Of a DNA stretch of 62,202 nucleotides, positions 25,342-38,476 are shown one piece after another (the stretch's first letter is position 1; every line of letters begins with the position of its first letter). A program made the translations under genes and the position numbers. The notes beneath the pieces are model-generated. The model did not search any database, was not told where the DNA came from, and worked only from the letters and a program-made list of their open reading frames with translations. This DNA is from Fidelibacterota bacterium (GTDB taxonomy: Bacteria > Fidelibacterota > Marinisomatia > SCGC-AAA003-L08 > GCA-2689995): the NCBI GenBank assembly GCA_014381925.1, contig JACNKR010000050.1:1-62202 (forward strand), in the 5' to 3' direction.

Positions 25342-27330
25342 ATGAATATATTTTGGCAAGGATATTTAGGTATTTCTATAGTATTAATTTTAATTTCATT
25401 TTTTATTGGAATTAGTTATTTTAATAAATTGAAAAGTGAAAAAAATTGGATTCGAATAATACTGCCCATTTTAAGAATTTCTTCATTTTCACTTTTAATT
25501 ATTCTTATAGCGGACCCTTTTGTTAAATGGTCAAAAAAAATAATTATTAAACCAAAGATAAATCTAATACTCGATGATTCATTAAGCATGTCATCATCTG
25601 AATCTAATTTTAAATTATTAAAAAAACATCTCTATCACTTTACAAATAGCTTAGACTCTATAGGAATTTTATATAAAATTAATTCTTTAGAAAATAATAG
25701 TATTAAAAATATTGATAATTATAATCCAATAAAATCAAATACTCAATTTACATTGTTAAACAAAATTATAGACAAAAACGATATATCGGTTATAGTGACA
25801 GATGGTAATATTAATTCTGGAAAAGATTTAAACTCAATAGTAAAAAATATTACTTCACCAATACATATATTAGGCTTTGGGTCGGAAAAATCAGAAGATG
25901 ATATATCGATAAAAAAAATAAATTATCCTAAATTTCATAATGAATCAGAAGAATTCATATTAGAATATACAATTTTTTCGAATTTAAGTAAACCAACAGA
26001 AATCACAACAATTTTTAAAAATTCAAAAGGTATATTATCTAAAGAAAAATTACAAATCTCTAGTGGAGTGAATAATCAAAATTATAAAATTAATATTAGA
26101 GGAAATAAAATTGAAAAATTAAATGAATTAATATTAGTTACCAATATCAATGAGGTTAATAAAGATAATAATTCTCAAAAGGTAATTGTAGAAAAATTAG
26201 AATCTCAAAGAAAAGTTTTACTTATTAGTGGTGGTATTTCGAATAATACAAGATATATAATAGAGTTACTAAATAACCAAAAACGAGTAAGTTTACATCA
26301 TTCTAAAAGAATAGGAAATAGATGGCAAAATAAATGGAATAAAAATATTTTAATGAGTACAGATTTAATTATATTTGATGGATTTCCAATAAAAAACAAA
26401 GATTTAACTGATTTTAAACATTTTATAACAAATTCATCTTCACCGTTTATATATTTCTCTGGAACTTTTGAAAATAATTATACAATCTCAGCATTAAATA
26501 AAATTAAAGGCCTTAGATCAGAATCTATTTCAACTATTAATCAATTAAATTTTGAAGTAAATAATAACTTTCCAAATATTAATAATTATCCTTCTCAATT
26601 ATTAAACATTAATTGGTTTTCAATTAATGATATAATTAAATTTACAAATAATTCTTCAGCTATTTCAAAATTAGAAGGAAATACATTTATATTTATACCT
26701 GAATTAATGAAATTAAATTTAAAACTAAAATCTAAACACAATAATAATTTAATAAATAAATTTTTAGTAAATTTAATTAAAAATGAAATAAATAATGATT
26801 TTAATCCAATCCAAATTAACATAGAAAAGGATGAGTTATATTTAAGTGAAGAAACAAAAATAAGTTTAAATATTAGTGAAAGTAATAAGGATAATATTAT
26901 TGAGTCTGGAATTTTTATAAATAATAGTGATAATATTATTTCTCAGGATTTTAAAAATAATAAGTTACAAAATAGTTTTACTTTTAAAGCTAAAACAGCT
27001 GAAAATTACAAATTAAAAGGATATTTTATCACAATTGAAAATGATACGCTTTGGAGTAAATCTTTAAACTTATCTATTCTTAAATTACACCTTGAGCATA
27101 AGGATAATTATTTGAATAAACTTGGATTAAATATCTTTGCAAAAAAAACAGGTGGAACATATTTTAACCTCAATGATTATTCTCAATTACTTAAAGTACT
27201 AACTTTTAAAGAGAAAAATAAAATTATTCATAAGACTGCATCATCAATGGATTTTCAAAAATATTGGATATTAATTTGTTTATTTTTATTATTAGAATGG
27301 GCAATTCGAAAAAAAAATGGGTTACTATAA
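25342..27330 (+). CDS. Large membrane protein with VWA-like domain, function unknown
   Basis: Function not recognised. The 662-residue protein has two N-terminal membrane helices (about 8-25 and 38-58), an extracytoplasmic region and one C-terminal helix (WILICLFLLLEWAI) with a short basic tail. Directly after helix 2 sits ILDDSLSMSSS, which matches the DxSxS metal-ion-dependent adhesion site of von Willebrand A domains, and a later TDGNINSG may be the second VWA loop. The layout resembles BatA/BatB-type proteins and the large VWA/glutamine-amidotransferase-like membrane proteins of Bacteroidota-related phyla. It starts immediately after the tsaD stop and ends immediately before rfbB, with no gap on either side. 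The long interior is Asn/Lys/Ile-rich. Confidence 0.65.
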   Translation: MNIFWQGYLGISIVLILISFFIGISYFNKLKSEKNWIRIILPILRISSFSLLIILIADPFVKWSKKIIIKPKINLILDDSLSMSSSESNFKLLKKHLYHFTNSLDSIGILYKINSLENNSIKNIDNYNPIKSNTQFTLLNKIIDKNDISVIVTDGNINSGKDLNSIVKNITSPIHILGFGSEKSEDDISIKKINYPKFHNESEEFILEYTIFSNLSKPTEITTIFKNSKGILSKEKLQISSGVNNQNYKINIRGNKIEKLNELILVTNINEVNKDNNSQKVIVEKLESQRKVLLISGGISNNTRYIIELLNNQKRVSLHHSKRIGNRWQNKWNKNILMSTDLIIFDGFPIKNKDLTDFKHFITNSSSPFIYFSGTFENNYTISALNKIKGLRSESISTINQLNFEVNNNFPNINNYPSQLLNINWFSINDIIKFTNNSSAISKLEGNTFIFIPELMKLNLKLKSKHNNNLINKFLVNLIKNEINNDFNPIQINIEKDELYLSEETKISLNISESNKDNIIESGIFINNSDNIISQDFKNNKLQNSFTFKAKTAENYKLKGYFITIENDTLWSKSLNLSILKLHLEHKDNYLNKLGLNIFAKKTGGTYFNLNDYSQLLKVLTFKEKNKIIHKTASSMDFQKYWILICLFLLLEWAIRKKNGLL

Positions 27331-28383
27331 ATGAAACTAATGGTTACAGGAGGTGCTGGATTTATTGGTAGTAATTTCATTTTACAGCAAGTAAATATTT
27401 TGAATAACGATGTTTTATGTTTTGATAAATTAACTTATGCAGGAAATATTGATAATTTAAAAAGTATTGAATCGAGTTCACTTTATTCATTTATTCATGG
27501 GGATATATGTGATGGAAATAAAGTAAGTGAAACAATTCATGAATTTAAACCTGATGCAATCATTCATTTTGCAGCAGAATCACATGTTGATAGATCAATA
27601 GATGGTCCCATGGAATTTATTCAAACGAATATAGTTGGTACAGGAATTTTATTAGATGCATCATTAAATTACTATAAGTACTTATCAAAAGAAAAGAAAA
27701 TCAAATTTAAATTTCTACATGTTTCAACAGATGAAGTTTATGGTTCACTTGGCCATACGGGGTTATTTAAAGAAACGACATCCTACGATCCAAACTCACC
27801 CTATTCAGCTTCAAAAGCATCATCGGATCATTTAGTAAGATCATGGAGTCGTACTTTTGGATTGCCCATTCTTATTACAAATTGTTCAAATAATTATGGT
27901 CCAAATCAATTTCCTGAAAAATTAATTCCATTAATGATTATTAATGCGATTTTAAATAAATCACTACCTATTTATGGTTCTGGTAAAAATGTAAGGGATT
28001 GGCTCTTTGTCACAGACCATTGCACTGCAATTTATACAGTTCTAAAAAAAGGGAAAGTTGGAGAAACTTATAATATTGGAGGGAATTGTGAAAAGCAAAA
28101 TGTTGAAATTGTAAATGAAATCTGCGATTTATTAGATAAGTTAATACCAAAAGAAAATGGACAATCTTATAAAGAACAAATAGTTTATGTTAAAGACCGA
28201 CCTGGACATGATATGCGTTATGCGATTGATTCATCTAAAATTAAAAATGAGTTAGGATGGTCTCCTTTAGAAACTTTCGATACTGGAATGCAAAAAACAA
28301 TTAAATGGTATTTAGAAAATGAAAATTGGTGGAAAGCTATTCAAAATAAAAAATATGAACAAGAAAGGTTAGGTTTAGTTTGA
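27331..28383 (+). CDS. rfbB: dTDP-glucose 4,6-dehydratase
   Basis: RfbB (RmlB) converts dTDP-glucose to dTDP-4-keto-6-deoxyglucose, an SDR-fold sugar-nucleotide enzyme. The Rossmann motif [10 protein letters not shown] is at the N-terminus. [26 protein letters not shown] and the catalytic [15 protein letters not shown] (Tyr-x3-Lys) follow, then [19 protein letters not shown]. The 350 residues are normal. It opens the polysaccharide locus and its stop overlaps the rfbA start (TGATG). The product feeds rhamnose and many other deoxy-sugars. Confidence 0.95.
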   Translation: MKLMVTGGAGFIGSNFILQQVNILNNDVLCFDKLTYAGNIDNLKSIESSSLYSFIHGDICDGNKVSETIHEFKPDAIIHFAAESHVDRSIDGPMEFIQTNIVGTGILLDASLNYYKYLSKEKKIKFKFLHVSTDEVYGSLGHTGLFKETTSYDPNSPYSASKASSDHLVRSWSRTFGLPILITNCSNNYGPNQFPEKLIPLMIINAILNKSLPIYGSGKNVRDWLFVTDHCTAIYTVLKKGKVGETYNIGGNCEKQNVEIVNEICDLLDKLIPKENGQSYKEQIVYVKDRPGHDMRYAIDSSKIKNELGWSPLETFDTGMQKTIKWYLENENWWKAIQNKKYEQERLGLV

Positions 28384-29249
28384 TGAAGGGGATAATTCTA
28401 GCTGGAGGTGCTGGTACAAGATTACATCCTCTTTCATTAGTCGCGAGTAAGCAATTAATGCCTGTCTATGACAAGCCGATGATTTACTATCCCTTATCTA
28501 CTTTAATGTTAATGGGAATTAAGGAGATATTAGTCATATCTACCCCCGAAGATACACCAAGATTTGAAGATTTATTAGGCAATGGACATTCACTTGGGTT
28601 ATCTATTAGTTATGAAGTTCAACATGAGCCAAAGGGAATAGCGCAAGCATTTATAATTGGTGAAAATTTCATTAAAAATGATCCTGTTACATTAATTCTA
28701 GGTGATAATCTGTTTTATGGTCACGGATACTTAGATTTTCTAAAGGATAAATTAACTTCTATTTCAGGCGCAACCGTTTTTGGTTATTGGGTGAAAGATC
28801 CTGAACGATATGGAGTTGTTGAATTTGATGAAAATAAAAAAGTAATTTCAATTCATGAGAAGCCTCAATACCCTAAATCATCCTATGCAGTACCTGGATT
28901 ATATATTTATGATCATAGAGTTGTAAATATTGCAAAAAATATTAAGCCTTCAGCACGAGGAGAGCTTGAAATTACAGATATTAATAATGTTTTTTTAGAT
29001 CTGGACGAATTACATGTAGAAATATTAGGTAGAGGTGTTGCATGGTTAGATACAGGTACTCATAAAAGCTTGCTAGAAGCTGGTATGTTTATTGAAACAA
29101 TTGAAAGTAGGCAAGGACTAAAAGTTGGCTGTATTGAAGAAGTTGCATTTACTCAAGGGTTTATTAATCAAAATCAATTTATTAAAGTAGTAGAGAATAC
29201 TCCTCAAAATAGTTATCGAAATTATTTAGAATCATTATTGAATAGATGA
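28383..29249 (+). CDS. rfbA: Glucose-1-phosphate thymidylyltransferase
   Basis: RfbA (RmlA) makes dTDP-glucose from dTTP and glucose 1-phosphate. The nucleotide-binding motif [16 protein letters not shown], the [20 protein letters not shown] stretch, [11 protein letters not shown] and the late [19 protein letters not shown] are all family-typical. I use the ATG at 28383, which overlaps the rfbB stop and gives 288 residues; a TTG one codon upstream is an alternative. The gene order rfbB-rfbA-rfbC is a compact cassette here, and the stop overlaps the rfbC start by four bases. Confidence 0.95.
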   Translation: MKGIILAGGAGTRLHPLSLVASKQLMPVYDKPMIYYPLSTLMLMGIKEILVISTPEDTPRFEDLLGNGHSLGLSISYEVQHEPKGIAQAFIIGENFIKNDPVTLILGDNLFYGHGYLDFLKDKLTSISGATVFGYWVKDPERYGVVEFDENKKVISIHEKPQYPKSSYAVPGLYIYDHRVVNIAKNIKPSARGELEITDINNVFLDLDELHVEILGRGVAWLDTGTHKSLLEAGMFIETIESRQGLKVGCIEEVAFTQGFINQNQFIKVVENTPQNSYRNYLESLLNR

Positions 29250-29764
29250 AATTTATCAAAACCAAATTAAGAGATGTTATTTTAATTAAACCAGCTATTT
29301 TTAAAGATAATAGAGGGTGTTTTCAAGAATCATATCATATTGATAAGTTTAGAGATAATGGAATAAGCATACCATTTATTCAAGATAATTTAGTATTTTC
29401 AAAACAAAATGTTTTAAGAGGCTTACATTATCAATGCAAAAACCCACAGGGGAAATTAGTACGGGTATTACAAGGTGAAATTTTAGATGTTGCCGTTGAT
29501 ATAAGAAAAAAATCACCCACTTATGGAAATTGGATATCTGAAAAGTTAAATGATGAAAATCAATATCAATTATATATTCCTGATGGATTTGCACATGGTT
29601 ATTTAGTACTTTCAAAAACGGCTTTAGTTTATTATAAATGTACCAACATTTATTTTCCAGAATACGACTCTGGTATAATTTGGAATGATAAAAGTATAGG
29701 AATAAAGTGGGGTATTGAAAATCCTATATTATCTGAGAAAGATAGAAATTTAAATATATTATAA
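29246..29764 (+). CDS. rfbC: dTDP-4-dehydrorhamnose 3,5-epimerase
   Basis: RfbC (RmlC) epimerises dTDP-4-keto-6-deoxyglucose at C3 and C5. The cupin core includes [28 protein letters not shown] with the catalytic His, and [19 protein letters not shown] followed by [13 protein letters not shown]. It is 172 residues, close to the usual 180. The reductase RfbD needed to finish dTDP-rhamnose is not in this window, so rhamnose synthesis would require it elsewhere. ATG overlaps the rfbA stop. Confidence 0.93.
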   Translation: MKFIKTKLRDVILIKPAIFKDNRGCFQESYHIDKFRDNGISIPFIQDNLVFSKQNVLRGLHYQCKNPQGKLVRVLQGEILDVAVDIRKKSPTYGNWISEKLNDENQYQLYIPDGFAHGYLVLSKTALVYYKCTNIYFPEYDSGIIWNDKSIGIKWGIENPILSEKDRNLNIL

Positions 29765-29777
29765 AAACAGTATAACT

Positions 29778-31385
29778 ATGAAAAATTATAAAAAATTATT
29801 AATAATATTACCATTTACTTTATTATTTACATTTGAATTACCTCGTTTAATTGATCCAAATATAAAATCACAATCGAGTAATAATTTTGATTTTGGCAGT
29901 AAAGAGTCTTCTTTAGCATTAGATATATCTGTGAATCCAGATATTTATAAAGTCGGACCTGGAGATATATTTAGATTTAACATGGTTTCTACTAGTAAAG
30001 TAGTGACATTATCACTTCAAGTAACTCCAACGGGTGTATTATTAATACCTGCGATTGGTAATATTGATATCGATGGTTTAATATTAAATGATGTCTATCA
30101 GAAAGTTAAAGAATTTTGTATTGAGCAATATCCGAATGCAAAAATAAATTTAAATCTTGAAAAAGTAAAACAAATTAAAATAAATGTAGTCGGTGCAATT
30201 GGTATTAAAATTGGTCAAATTACATTATCTTCAACTCAAAGAGTATCTGATATATTTGAAATAGTTCAAAATAAACTTAATGAAAAAAATAATAATGAAT
30301 ATATCGAGTTACAAAACCAAGATGAAATAAGATTAATTTCAAGTCGACATATTACTTTATTAAGAAATGGCAATAAAAAGAATATAGATTTAGATCAGTT
30401 TTTTATTTTAGGAAATCTTGATTCTAATCCAAATTTACTACCAAATGATATACTTCAATTTCATTTAATTGATAAATATATTTCTGTATATGGTGGAGTG
30501 ATTAATAATGGAGAAATAGAATATTTAGAGAATGATTATCTGGGTAATATCATTAAGCTTACAGGAGGGTTCACTATAGATTCAGATTCAAATTTCATAG
30601 AAATAACTAGATTCTTAGATGATTTTAATACTAAAAAAATAATAGTTACCAATAAAATAAATTCATTTAAAATAAATGAAAATGATCATATTTATATTCG
30701 GCGAATTAAAAATTATAAAGTTCATGATTTAATTTCAATTGACGGTGAAGTCAATTTTCCTGGTATATATTCAATTTCTAATTCAAATACAACAATTGGA
30801 GAGTTGATTGATAAATGTGGTGGTGTTACTCAAAATGGAGATTTAAAGAGTATAATAATAAATAATATTTTAATTGAACAAACTGAAGATTCTGAATTAA
30901 GGCGTATTTTGCAAATTCCGTCAGAAAATAGAAGCATCACAGAACTTGCATACATTAAAGCAAGAAATGGAATTACAAAAGGTCTAATCAAGTCAAGTAA
31001 TCAAGAATTTACTAATTCAATATATAATTTTACCATTTCTTCAGGTGATAACATAATTATTCCTAGAAAATTAAATTATATTGAAGTAATTGGCGCTGTT
31101 CAAAACCCCGGTAGATATCCATTTTTTAGCCAGTATAAAACAATTGACTATTTAGAACTTGCAGGGGGGTTAAATGAAAACTCTACAAAAAATAAATATA
31201 TTATAAAATATAGTACAGGGCAAAGATATCCATTTTCAATTAATGATAAATTAGAAAGTGGTGATATTATATTTATAGCTGAGAAATTAGAATATAATTC
31301 ATGGACTCGATTTAAAGATTGGATGGCTATCGTTAGTCAAGTTGCCACAACAATTATTGTAATTCAAAATATTGTAGGGAATTAA
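29778..31385 (+). CDS. Polysaccharide export protein with several SLBB domains (Wza-like)
   Basis: This is a predicted outer-membrane/periplasmic exporter of surface polysaccharide. It has a signal-like hydrophobic N-terminus (LLIILPFTLLFTF) and a poly-export domain near residues 50-130 (VGPGDIFRFNM). Several SLBB-type repeats follow (INVVGAIGIKIGQI; ISVYGGVINNGEIEY; ISIDGEVNFPGIYS; IEVIGAVQNPGRYP). A final hydrophobic helix (VSQVATTIIVIQNIV) occupies the position where Wza has its membrane-spanning helix. No lipobox cysteine is visible, unlike E. coli Wza, so anchoring may differ. The protein has 535 residues. It lies between rfbC and the Wzz-like gene, one base from the latter. Confidence 0.85.
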   Translation: MKNYKKLLIILPFTLLFTFELPRLIDPNIKSQSSNNFDFGSKESSLALDISVNPDIYKVGPGDIFRFNMVSTSKVVTLSLQVTPTGVLLIPAIGNIDIDGLILNDVYQKVKEFCIEQYPNAKINLNLEKVKQIKINVVGAIGIKIGQITLSSTQRVSDIFEIVQNKLNEKNNNEYIELQNQDEIRLISSRHITLLRNGNKKNIDLDQFFILGNLDSNPNLLPNDILQFHLIDKYISVYGGVINNGEIEYLENDYLGNIIKLTGGFTIDSDSNFIEITRFLDDFNTKKIIVTNKINSFKINENDHIYIRRIKNYKVHDLISIDGEVNFPGIYSISNSNTTIGELIDKCGGVTQNGDLKSIIINNILIEQTEDSELRRILQIPSENRSITELAYIKARNGITKGLIKSSNQEFTNSIYNFTISSGDNIIIPRKLNYIEVIGAVQNPGRYPFFSQYKTIDYLELAGGLNENSTKNKYIIKYSTGQRYPFSINDKLESGDIIFIAEKLEYNSWTRFKDWMAIVSQVATTIIVIQNIVGN

Positions 31386-31386
31386 G

Positions 31387-32430
31387 ATGACTTATAATGA
31401 TACAAATAATAATTTTGTTAATGAAGTAAATATTATAAATTTTCTTAAATTATTACTAAAAAAGAAAAAGTTTATTTTTTATACAACATTCATATTTTCA
31501 TTTGTTGCTGTTATTTATTCATTATTAATAACACCATTATTTACTTCATATATTTCAATATATCCAGAGAAATCACAAAATTCTAATAGTTCATTATCTC
31601 AATTTGAAGGAATTGCTTCAACATTTGGTATTAATTTAGGTGGAGAAAAATCAAACTCATTTTATATACCCGATTTAATTAATAGTAGAATGTTTAAAAA
31701 AGAAATTTTATTAAAAAAATGGAAAAGTAATAAATTTAAAAATGATATCAATTTAATTAAGTATTGGGAAATTGATAAAGAATCTACATTCAGCTTAGGT
31801 AAGCTATTGGGCAATTTATTTGGTGGAAATAAGTTAGAAAATATTGATACTAAATATTTAGAAGTTGGAATTAAAAATCTAAACGATAGAATTTCTATAT
31901 CAGAAGAAGAGTCTGGATTAATAATTATTTCTATTTTAATGGAAGAACCTCAATTATCTGCAGATATATCAAATTATGTTGCAGAATATTTAAAAAATTT
32001 TATTGGAAATAAAATTTTAATTGAATCTTCAGAGAGACGAAAATTTATTGAACAAAGATTAGAAAGTTCTAAAAATGATTTATCAATTTCTGAAGAAAAA
32101 TTAACATCATTTATTGAAGAACACCCACTTGCCTTAGATACGCCTAGCTTACAATTAGAAAGAGGCCGATTAATAAGAAATATTGAAGTTAATCAGCAAG
32201 TATATATAATATTAAGACAACAATATGAAGTAGCAAAAATAGACGAACTTAGTGAGTCTCCAATAATCAATATATTAGATAAAGGGGAACCTGCAATTGA
32301 AAAAACTTCTCCCCAAAGAGTATTTATTGTAATTAGTTTCTTTTTTATAGGATTATTTTTTTGTATAATCTATATTTATTTAAATCAAGTTTTTAGTTTA
32401 ATTATTAAACAATTATATCAAAAAAAATAA
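31387..32430 (+). CDS. Chain-length determinant (Wzz-family) protein
   Basis: This inner-membrane polysaccharide co-polymerase sets glycan length. Two transmembrane helices flank a large periplasmic coiled-coil: the first at about residues 28-48 and the second (VFIVISFFFIGLFFCIIYIY) near the C-terminus, preceded by the Pro-rich KTSPQRV typical of Wzz. The periplasmic part includes VAEYLKNFIGN and a charged helix SSERRKFIEQRLESSKNDLS. At 347 residues it lacks the cytoplasmic tyrosine kinase domain of Wzc. It directly follows the Wza-like gene. Confidence 0.87.
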   Translation: MTYNDTNNNFVNEVNIINFLKLLLKKKKFIFYTTFIFSFVAVIYSLLITPLFTSYISIYPEKSQNSNSSLSQFEGIASTFGINLGGEKSNSFYIPDLINSRMFKKEILLKKWKSNKFKNDINLIKYWEIDKESTFSLGKLLGNLFGGNKLENIDTKYLEVGIKNLNDRISISEEESGLIIISILMEEPQLSADISNYVAEYLKNFIGNKILIESSERRKFIEQRLESSKNDLSISEEKLTSFIEEHPLALDTPSLQLERGRLIRNIEVNQQVYIILRQQYEVAKIDELSESPIINILDKGEPAIEKTSPQRVFIVISFFFIGLFFCIIYIYLNQVFSLIIKQLYQKK

Positions 32431-32444
32431 TTGATAATTTAATA

Positions 32445-33186
32445 TTGAAAATTGGAATAATTATTCAAGCACGATATGGTTCCACTCGTTTACCTTTTAA
32501 AATGGTAAAGAAATTTTACAATAACTTTGGAATCCTTGATATTTTAATAAATAGATTAATTTATGCAAAACTAAATATCCCAATTATATTAGCAACAACA
32601 AATAATTTATTAGATACTAAAATTGTTGATATTGCAACTAAAAATAATATTATTTTTTTTAGAGGTAATGAAAAAAATGTTTTAAATCGTTTTATAAACG
32701 CGGCAAAAATTAATAAGATTGATAAAATTATTAGAATTTGTGCTGATAATCCACTTTTAGACATTGGATATTTAAAAAATATGATAAATAAATTTAAAAT
32801 TTCAGATGTAGATTATTGGTCATATCAATTACCAAATAATAAACTTACAATATTATCTCATTTTGGGTTTTGGGCTGAGGGGGTGAAATTATCAGCTTTA
32901 GAAAAAATAGCTAAAAATACAAATGACTTAAAATATATTGAACATGTTACAAATTATATTTATCTAAATAAAAATAAATTTGATATTCATTTAGAAAAAT
33001 TAGATAATACTAATTTACATGAAAATATTAGACTTACAATTGATACAAAATCAGATTTTCAAATTGTAAAAGAAATATATTATAAAATAAAAAAAGAAAA
33101 TATTAATTTAAACATTAATAATATTATAAAAATGATTAATGAAAATATTATTTGGCAAAATCAAATGAAAAAAAATATTATTTTAA

Positions 33187-33197
<11 letters not shown>
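32445..33197 (+). CDS. SpsF-like nucleotidyltransferase (CMP-sugar synthetase related)
   Basis: This is a probable nucleotidyltransferase of the cytidylyltransferase family that includes SpsF and acylneuraminate cytidylyltransferases. The nucleotide-binding start is IGIIIQARYGSTRLPFKMVK, followed by ILATTNN and RFINAAKINKIDKIIRICADNPLLD, as in SpsF proteins. The 250 residues are normal. It starts with TTG at 32445 and overlaps the following NeuB-like gene by 11 bp. The pairing suggests that it activates the acid made by the neighbour to a CMP-sugar. That is inference: SpsF proteins have few tested members. Confidence 0.8.
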
Positions 33198-35674
<2,477 letters not shown>

Positions 35675-35677
35675 TAT

Positions 35678-36910
35678 ATGTTAAAATTAATTACAAATAA
35701 TTTGATTATATATGGATCGACAAATTTAATAAAGTCCTTTATTCCTTTCTTACTTCTACCGATATTAACTACCTATTTATCACAAACCGAATTTGGTATT
35801 TTATCATTAATCGAAGTAGCTATATTATTTTTATTCCCTATTATATCACTTAATATTAAAGGAGCTATAAATGTTGAATTTTTTAATTTAGGTTTAAAAG
35901 AGCTAAAATACTTTATTACAAATTCATTATCTTTAACATTCTTAGTTTTTATTTCTATATCAGTAATATTTTTTTCATTTTCAAGTAATATTGAGCAAAT
36001 CACAGGAATTCCTCAAAATATAATTATATTTTTGCCAGTTTTTTCTTTTTTAAGAGTCAATTCACAAGTTTTATTGGGAATTTTTCAAATATCTCAAAAT
36101 CCAAAAAAATATGCATTATTTACAATAATTCAATCATTATTTGACTTTTTATTAACTTATATTTTAGTAGTCATTTACCATCAAAATTATTGGGGGAGAT
36201 TAGGGGGGATATATATATCTTTTTTTGTATCATCAATAATTGCTCTAATTTATTTGTATAAATTTGACTATTTAACTTTACCTGTTTTTAAATATACGAA
36301 AAATATTTTGAAATTTGGAATACCATTAATCCCTCATGCTGTAGGGGGCACAATTATAGCAATGTCTGATCGTTTTTTTATATCATATTATTATTCATAT
36401 AATGATGTTGGAATATATTCTGTTGCATATCAGGTCTCATCAATAATGTTATTATTTGGCATGTCTCTTAATCAAGGTTGGGTTCCAATTTTTTATAAGC
36501 TACTAAAATCTAAAACCGATATAAAAATAATATTAAAATATATAATTTATTTATCATTTTTTATCCTTACCACCTTTTTATTAATTTTTATTTTCAGAAA
36601 TTTCATATTCAATTTATTTATAAATGAAAAATTTTACATTTCAAAAGATTATTTTTTATTACTATTGTTTGGGTTTTTATTTCAATCTTTATATTTTTTA
36701 ATAACTAATTTCATTTTTTATTTTAAAAAAACAATATATTTAGCAATTATTACATGTTCTTGTGCTTTGATTAATATATTGTTAAATTTTATTCTTATCC
36801 AAACATATGGTGTAAAAGGAGTTGCCATAGCAACCTTTATAACATGGGGATTATTTCTTTTAATAATAATAATATCAACTTATTTTTTGTTGGAAAATGA
36901 AAATTATTAA
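35678..36910 (+). CDS. wzx: Polysaccharide flippase (Wzx/RfbX-like)
   Basis: This is a multi-spanning membrane protein of the MOP superfamily that flips undecaprenyl-linked repeat units across the inner membrane. About 12 hydrophobic segments are visible in 410 residues. Family features include the N-terminal [20 protein letters not shown], the conserved [13 protein letters not shown], the central [20 protein letters not shown], and [21 protein letters not shown] at 35678. It overlaps the acyltransferase gene by 14 bp. Confidence 0.88.
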   Translation: MLKLITNNLIIYGSTNLIKSFIPFLLLPILTTYLSQTEFGILSLIEVAILFLFPIISLNIKGAINVEFFNLGLKELKYFITNSLSLTFLVFISISVIFFSFSSNIEQITGIPQNIIIFLPVFSFLRVNSQVLLGIFQISQNPKKYALFTIIQSLFDFLLTYILVVIYHQNYWGRLGGIYISFFVSSIIALIYLYKFDYLTLPVFKYTKNILKFGIPLIPHAVGGTIIAMSDRFFISYYYSYNDVGIYSVAYQVSSIMLLFGMSLNQGWVPIFYKLLKSKTDIKIILKYIIYLSFFILTTFLLIFIFRNFIFNLFINEKFYISKDYFLLLLFGFLFQSLYFLITNFIFYFKKTIYLAIITCSCALINILLNFILIQTYGVKGVAIATFITWGLFLLIIIISTYFLLENENY

Positions 36911-37394
36911 ATATTTATTAAGACTTATATTTACTTCTATTTCAATTTTAAGAATTGGTTCATACAAAACAATACCTAAAGTAAATTTCTATTCTAGATT
37001 TACTAAAAATACTCATTTAGGGAATAATACTAACTTTAATGGTATGATTATTAAAGGAAATGGGAATGTTGAAATTGGTGATAATTTTCACTCTGGAGAA
37101 AATTGTAAAATAATAAACTCTTTTCATAAATATGATGATGGTGATTCTATACCTTATGATTCAATTATAAAGATAAATAAAAATATTTTAATTAAACAGA
37201 ATGTTTGGTTAGGTGATAATGTAATAATTCTAGGGGGTGTTGAAATTGAAGAAGGGGCAATAATTCAAGCAGGTGCTGTCGTTGTACAAAATGTACCTAA
37301 ATATGCAATTGTTGGTGGTAACCCTGCAAAAATATTCAAGTATAGAAATATTGATCATTATGAAAAATTAAAAAGTCTAAATAAAATAATATAA
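36897..37394 (+). CDS. Hexapeptide-repeat acyltransferase
   Basis: This is a left-handed beta-helix (LbH) O- or N-acyltransferase. The N-terminal region is hydrophobic, and hexapeptide repeats include [20 protein letters not shown], the [20 protein letters not shown] block, and [26 protein letters not shown], the classic CoA-binding end of the CysE/WbbJ-type family. Cysteine and charge patterns do not define the substrate. The protein has 165 residues. In this locus it probably acetylates a sugar of the repeat unit. Confidence 0.86.
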   Translation: MKIIKYLLRLIFTSISILRIGSYKTIPKVNFYSRFTKNTHLGNNTNFNGMIIKGNGNVEIGDNFHSGENCKIINSFHKYDDGDSIPYDSIIKINKNILIKQNVWLGDNVIILGGVEIEEGAIIQAGAVVVQNVPKYAIVGGNPAKIFKYRNIDHYEKLKSLNKII

Positions 37395-37398
37395 TAGA

Positions 37399-38472
37399 AT
37401 GCTCGGTTTTTTAATTTATTTACCAACTATAGAGATTATTCCTCATTTAATGTTTGTTTTTGCATTTGTTTACATCTTTTTTAAAGAAAAAGAATTAATT
37501 TCAAGCTCAATTATATTGTCAGAAATAAATTATTATAATATTTTATTAGTATTGTTGATAATTTTATTTTCATTACTAAACAGAGTATTTTCTCCCCTAA
37601 ACATTAATAATTTAAGCGATGCATTTCCATATCAATTTTTATTAATTTTCACACTACTTATCGCGTTTAATATTTCAAAATTTGATATAAAAATATTATT
37701 AATATTTATTTTCATTGAATCTTTATTTGTAATATATGAATTTTATATTGGAGATATGTCTGTATTTGGATCAAATTTAATTGATGCAAATGAAACTTAT
37801 TTATTACAAATGAGGCCGTACGGACTAAGTCGAAATTCAAGTAATGTTGCATCGAAGCTTTTTTTATTTTTTATTTTATCAAAGCATTATTTTAGAAAAG
37901 ATAAATTAGTTAAATATATGACTCCCGTAGTTGTGATTGCTTTATTACTTACATTTAATAGAACGGCAATGATTTGTACTCTGTTTTTTTATTTATTATA
38001 TATATGTACTCAATTTTTTACAAAAAGAATATCAAAATTTGAAATATTTACATTTATTTCATTAATTTTTATTACGATATATTTTACAATTCAATACTTT
38101 GATATAATAGAAATGCAATTAACTGGTGGTCAGGGTAAATTTAGAACTTTTACGATTAGAGAGAATATATGGAGTGAATATTATCAATATATAAAAGAAA
38201 ATATATTATTGGGGAATAATTCATATAAATATTTAATTAAATATAAAGGTTTAATTTTTCATGCGCATAATTCTTTCATTCAAACATTGGCAACAAATGG
38301 AATTATTATATTTCTTTTATACTTAATTCTAATTATAATAAATATTAATAAAAAAAACTTGATTTATATATTACCAATATTATTATTTGCAATCCCTCAA
38401 TATACAATATTTTGGGGAATATCCTTGGAAGATATCACATTTTTTTCATTATTAATCAATAATAATTCATAA
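37399..38472 (+). CDS. O-antigen/polysaccharide polymerase-like membrane protein (Wzy-like)
   Basis: This is a hydrophobic protein of 357 residues with roughly 9-10 membrane segments. The polymerase assignment rests on its membrane topology, the RPYGLSRNSSNVASKLF region, the larger extracytoplasmic loop with GGQGKFRTFTIRENIWSEYY and the HAHNSFIQTLATNGIIIFLL segment. Wzy/WaaL proteins typically have a conserved H-x-x-N-x-x-L here, and HAHNSFIQTL fits. The gene lies between the acyltransferase and a GT2. A ligase (WaaL) role is the alternative. Confidence 0.72.
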   Translation: MLGFLIYLPTIEIIPHLMFVFAFVYIFFKEKELISSSIILSEINYYNILLVLLIILFSLLNRVFSPLNINNLSDAFPYQFLLIFTLLIAFNISKFDIKILLIFIFIESLFVIYEFYIGDMSVFGSNLIDANETYLLQMRPYGLSRNSSNVASKLFLFFILSKHYFRKDKLVKYMTPVVVIALLLTFNRTAMICTLFFYLLYICTQFFTKRISKFEIFTFISLIFITIYFTIQYFDIIEMQLTGGQGKFRTFTIRENIWSEYYQYIKENILLGNNSYKYLIKYKGLIFHAHNSFIQTLATNGIIIFLLYLILIIININKKNLIYILPILLFAIPQYTIFWGISLEDITFFSLLINNNS

Positions 38473-38476
38473 TAAA

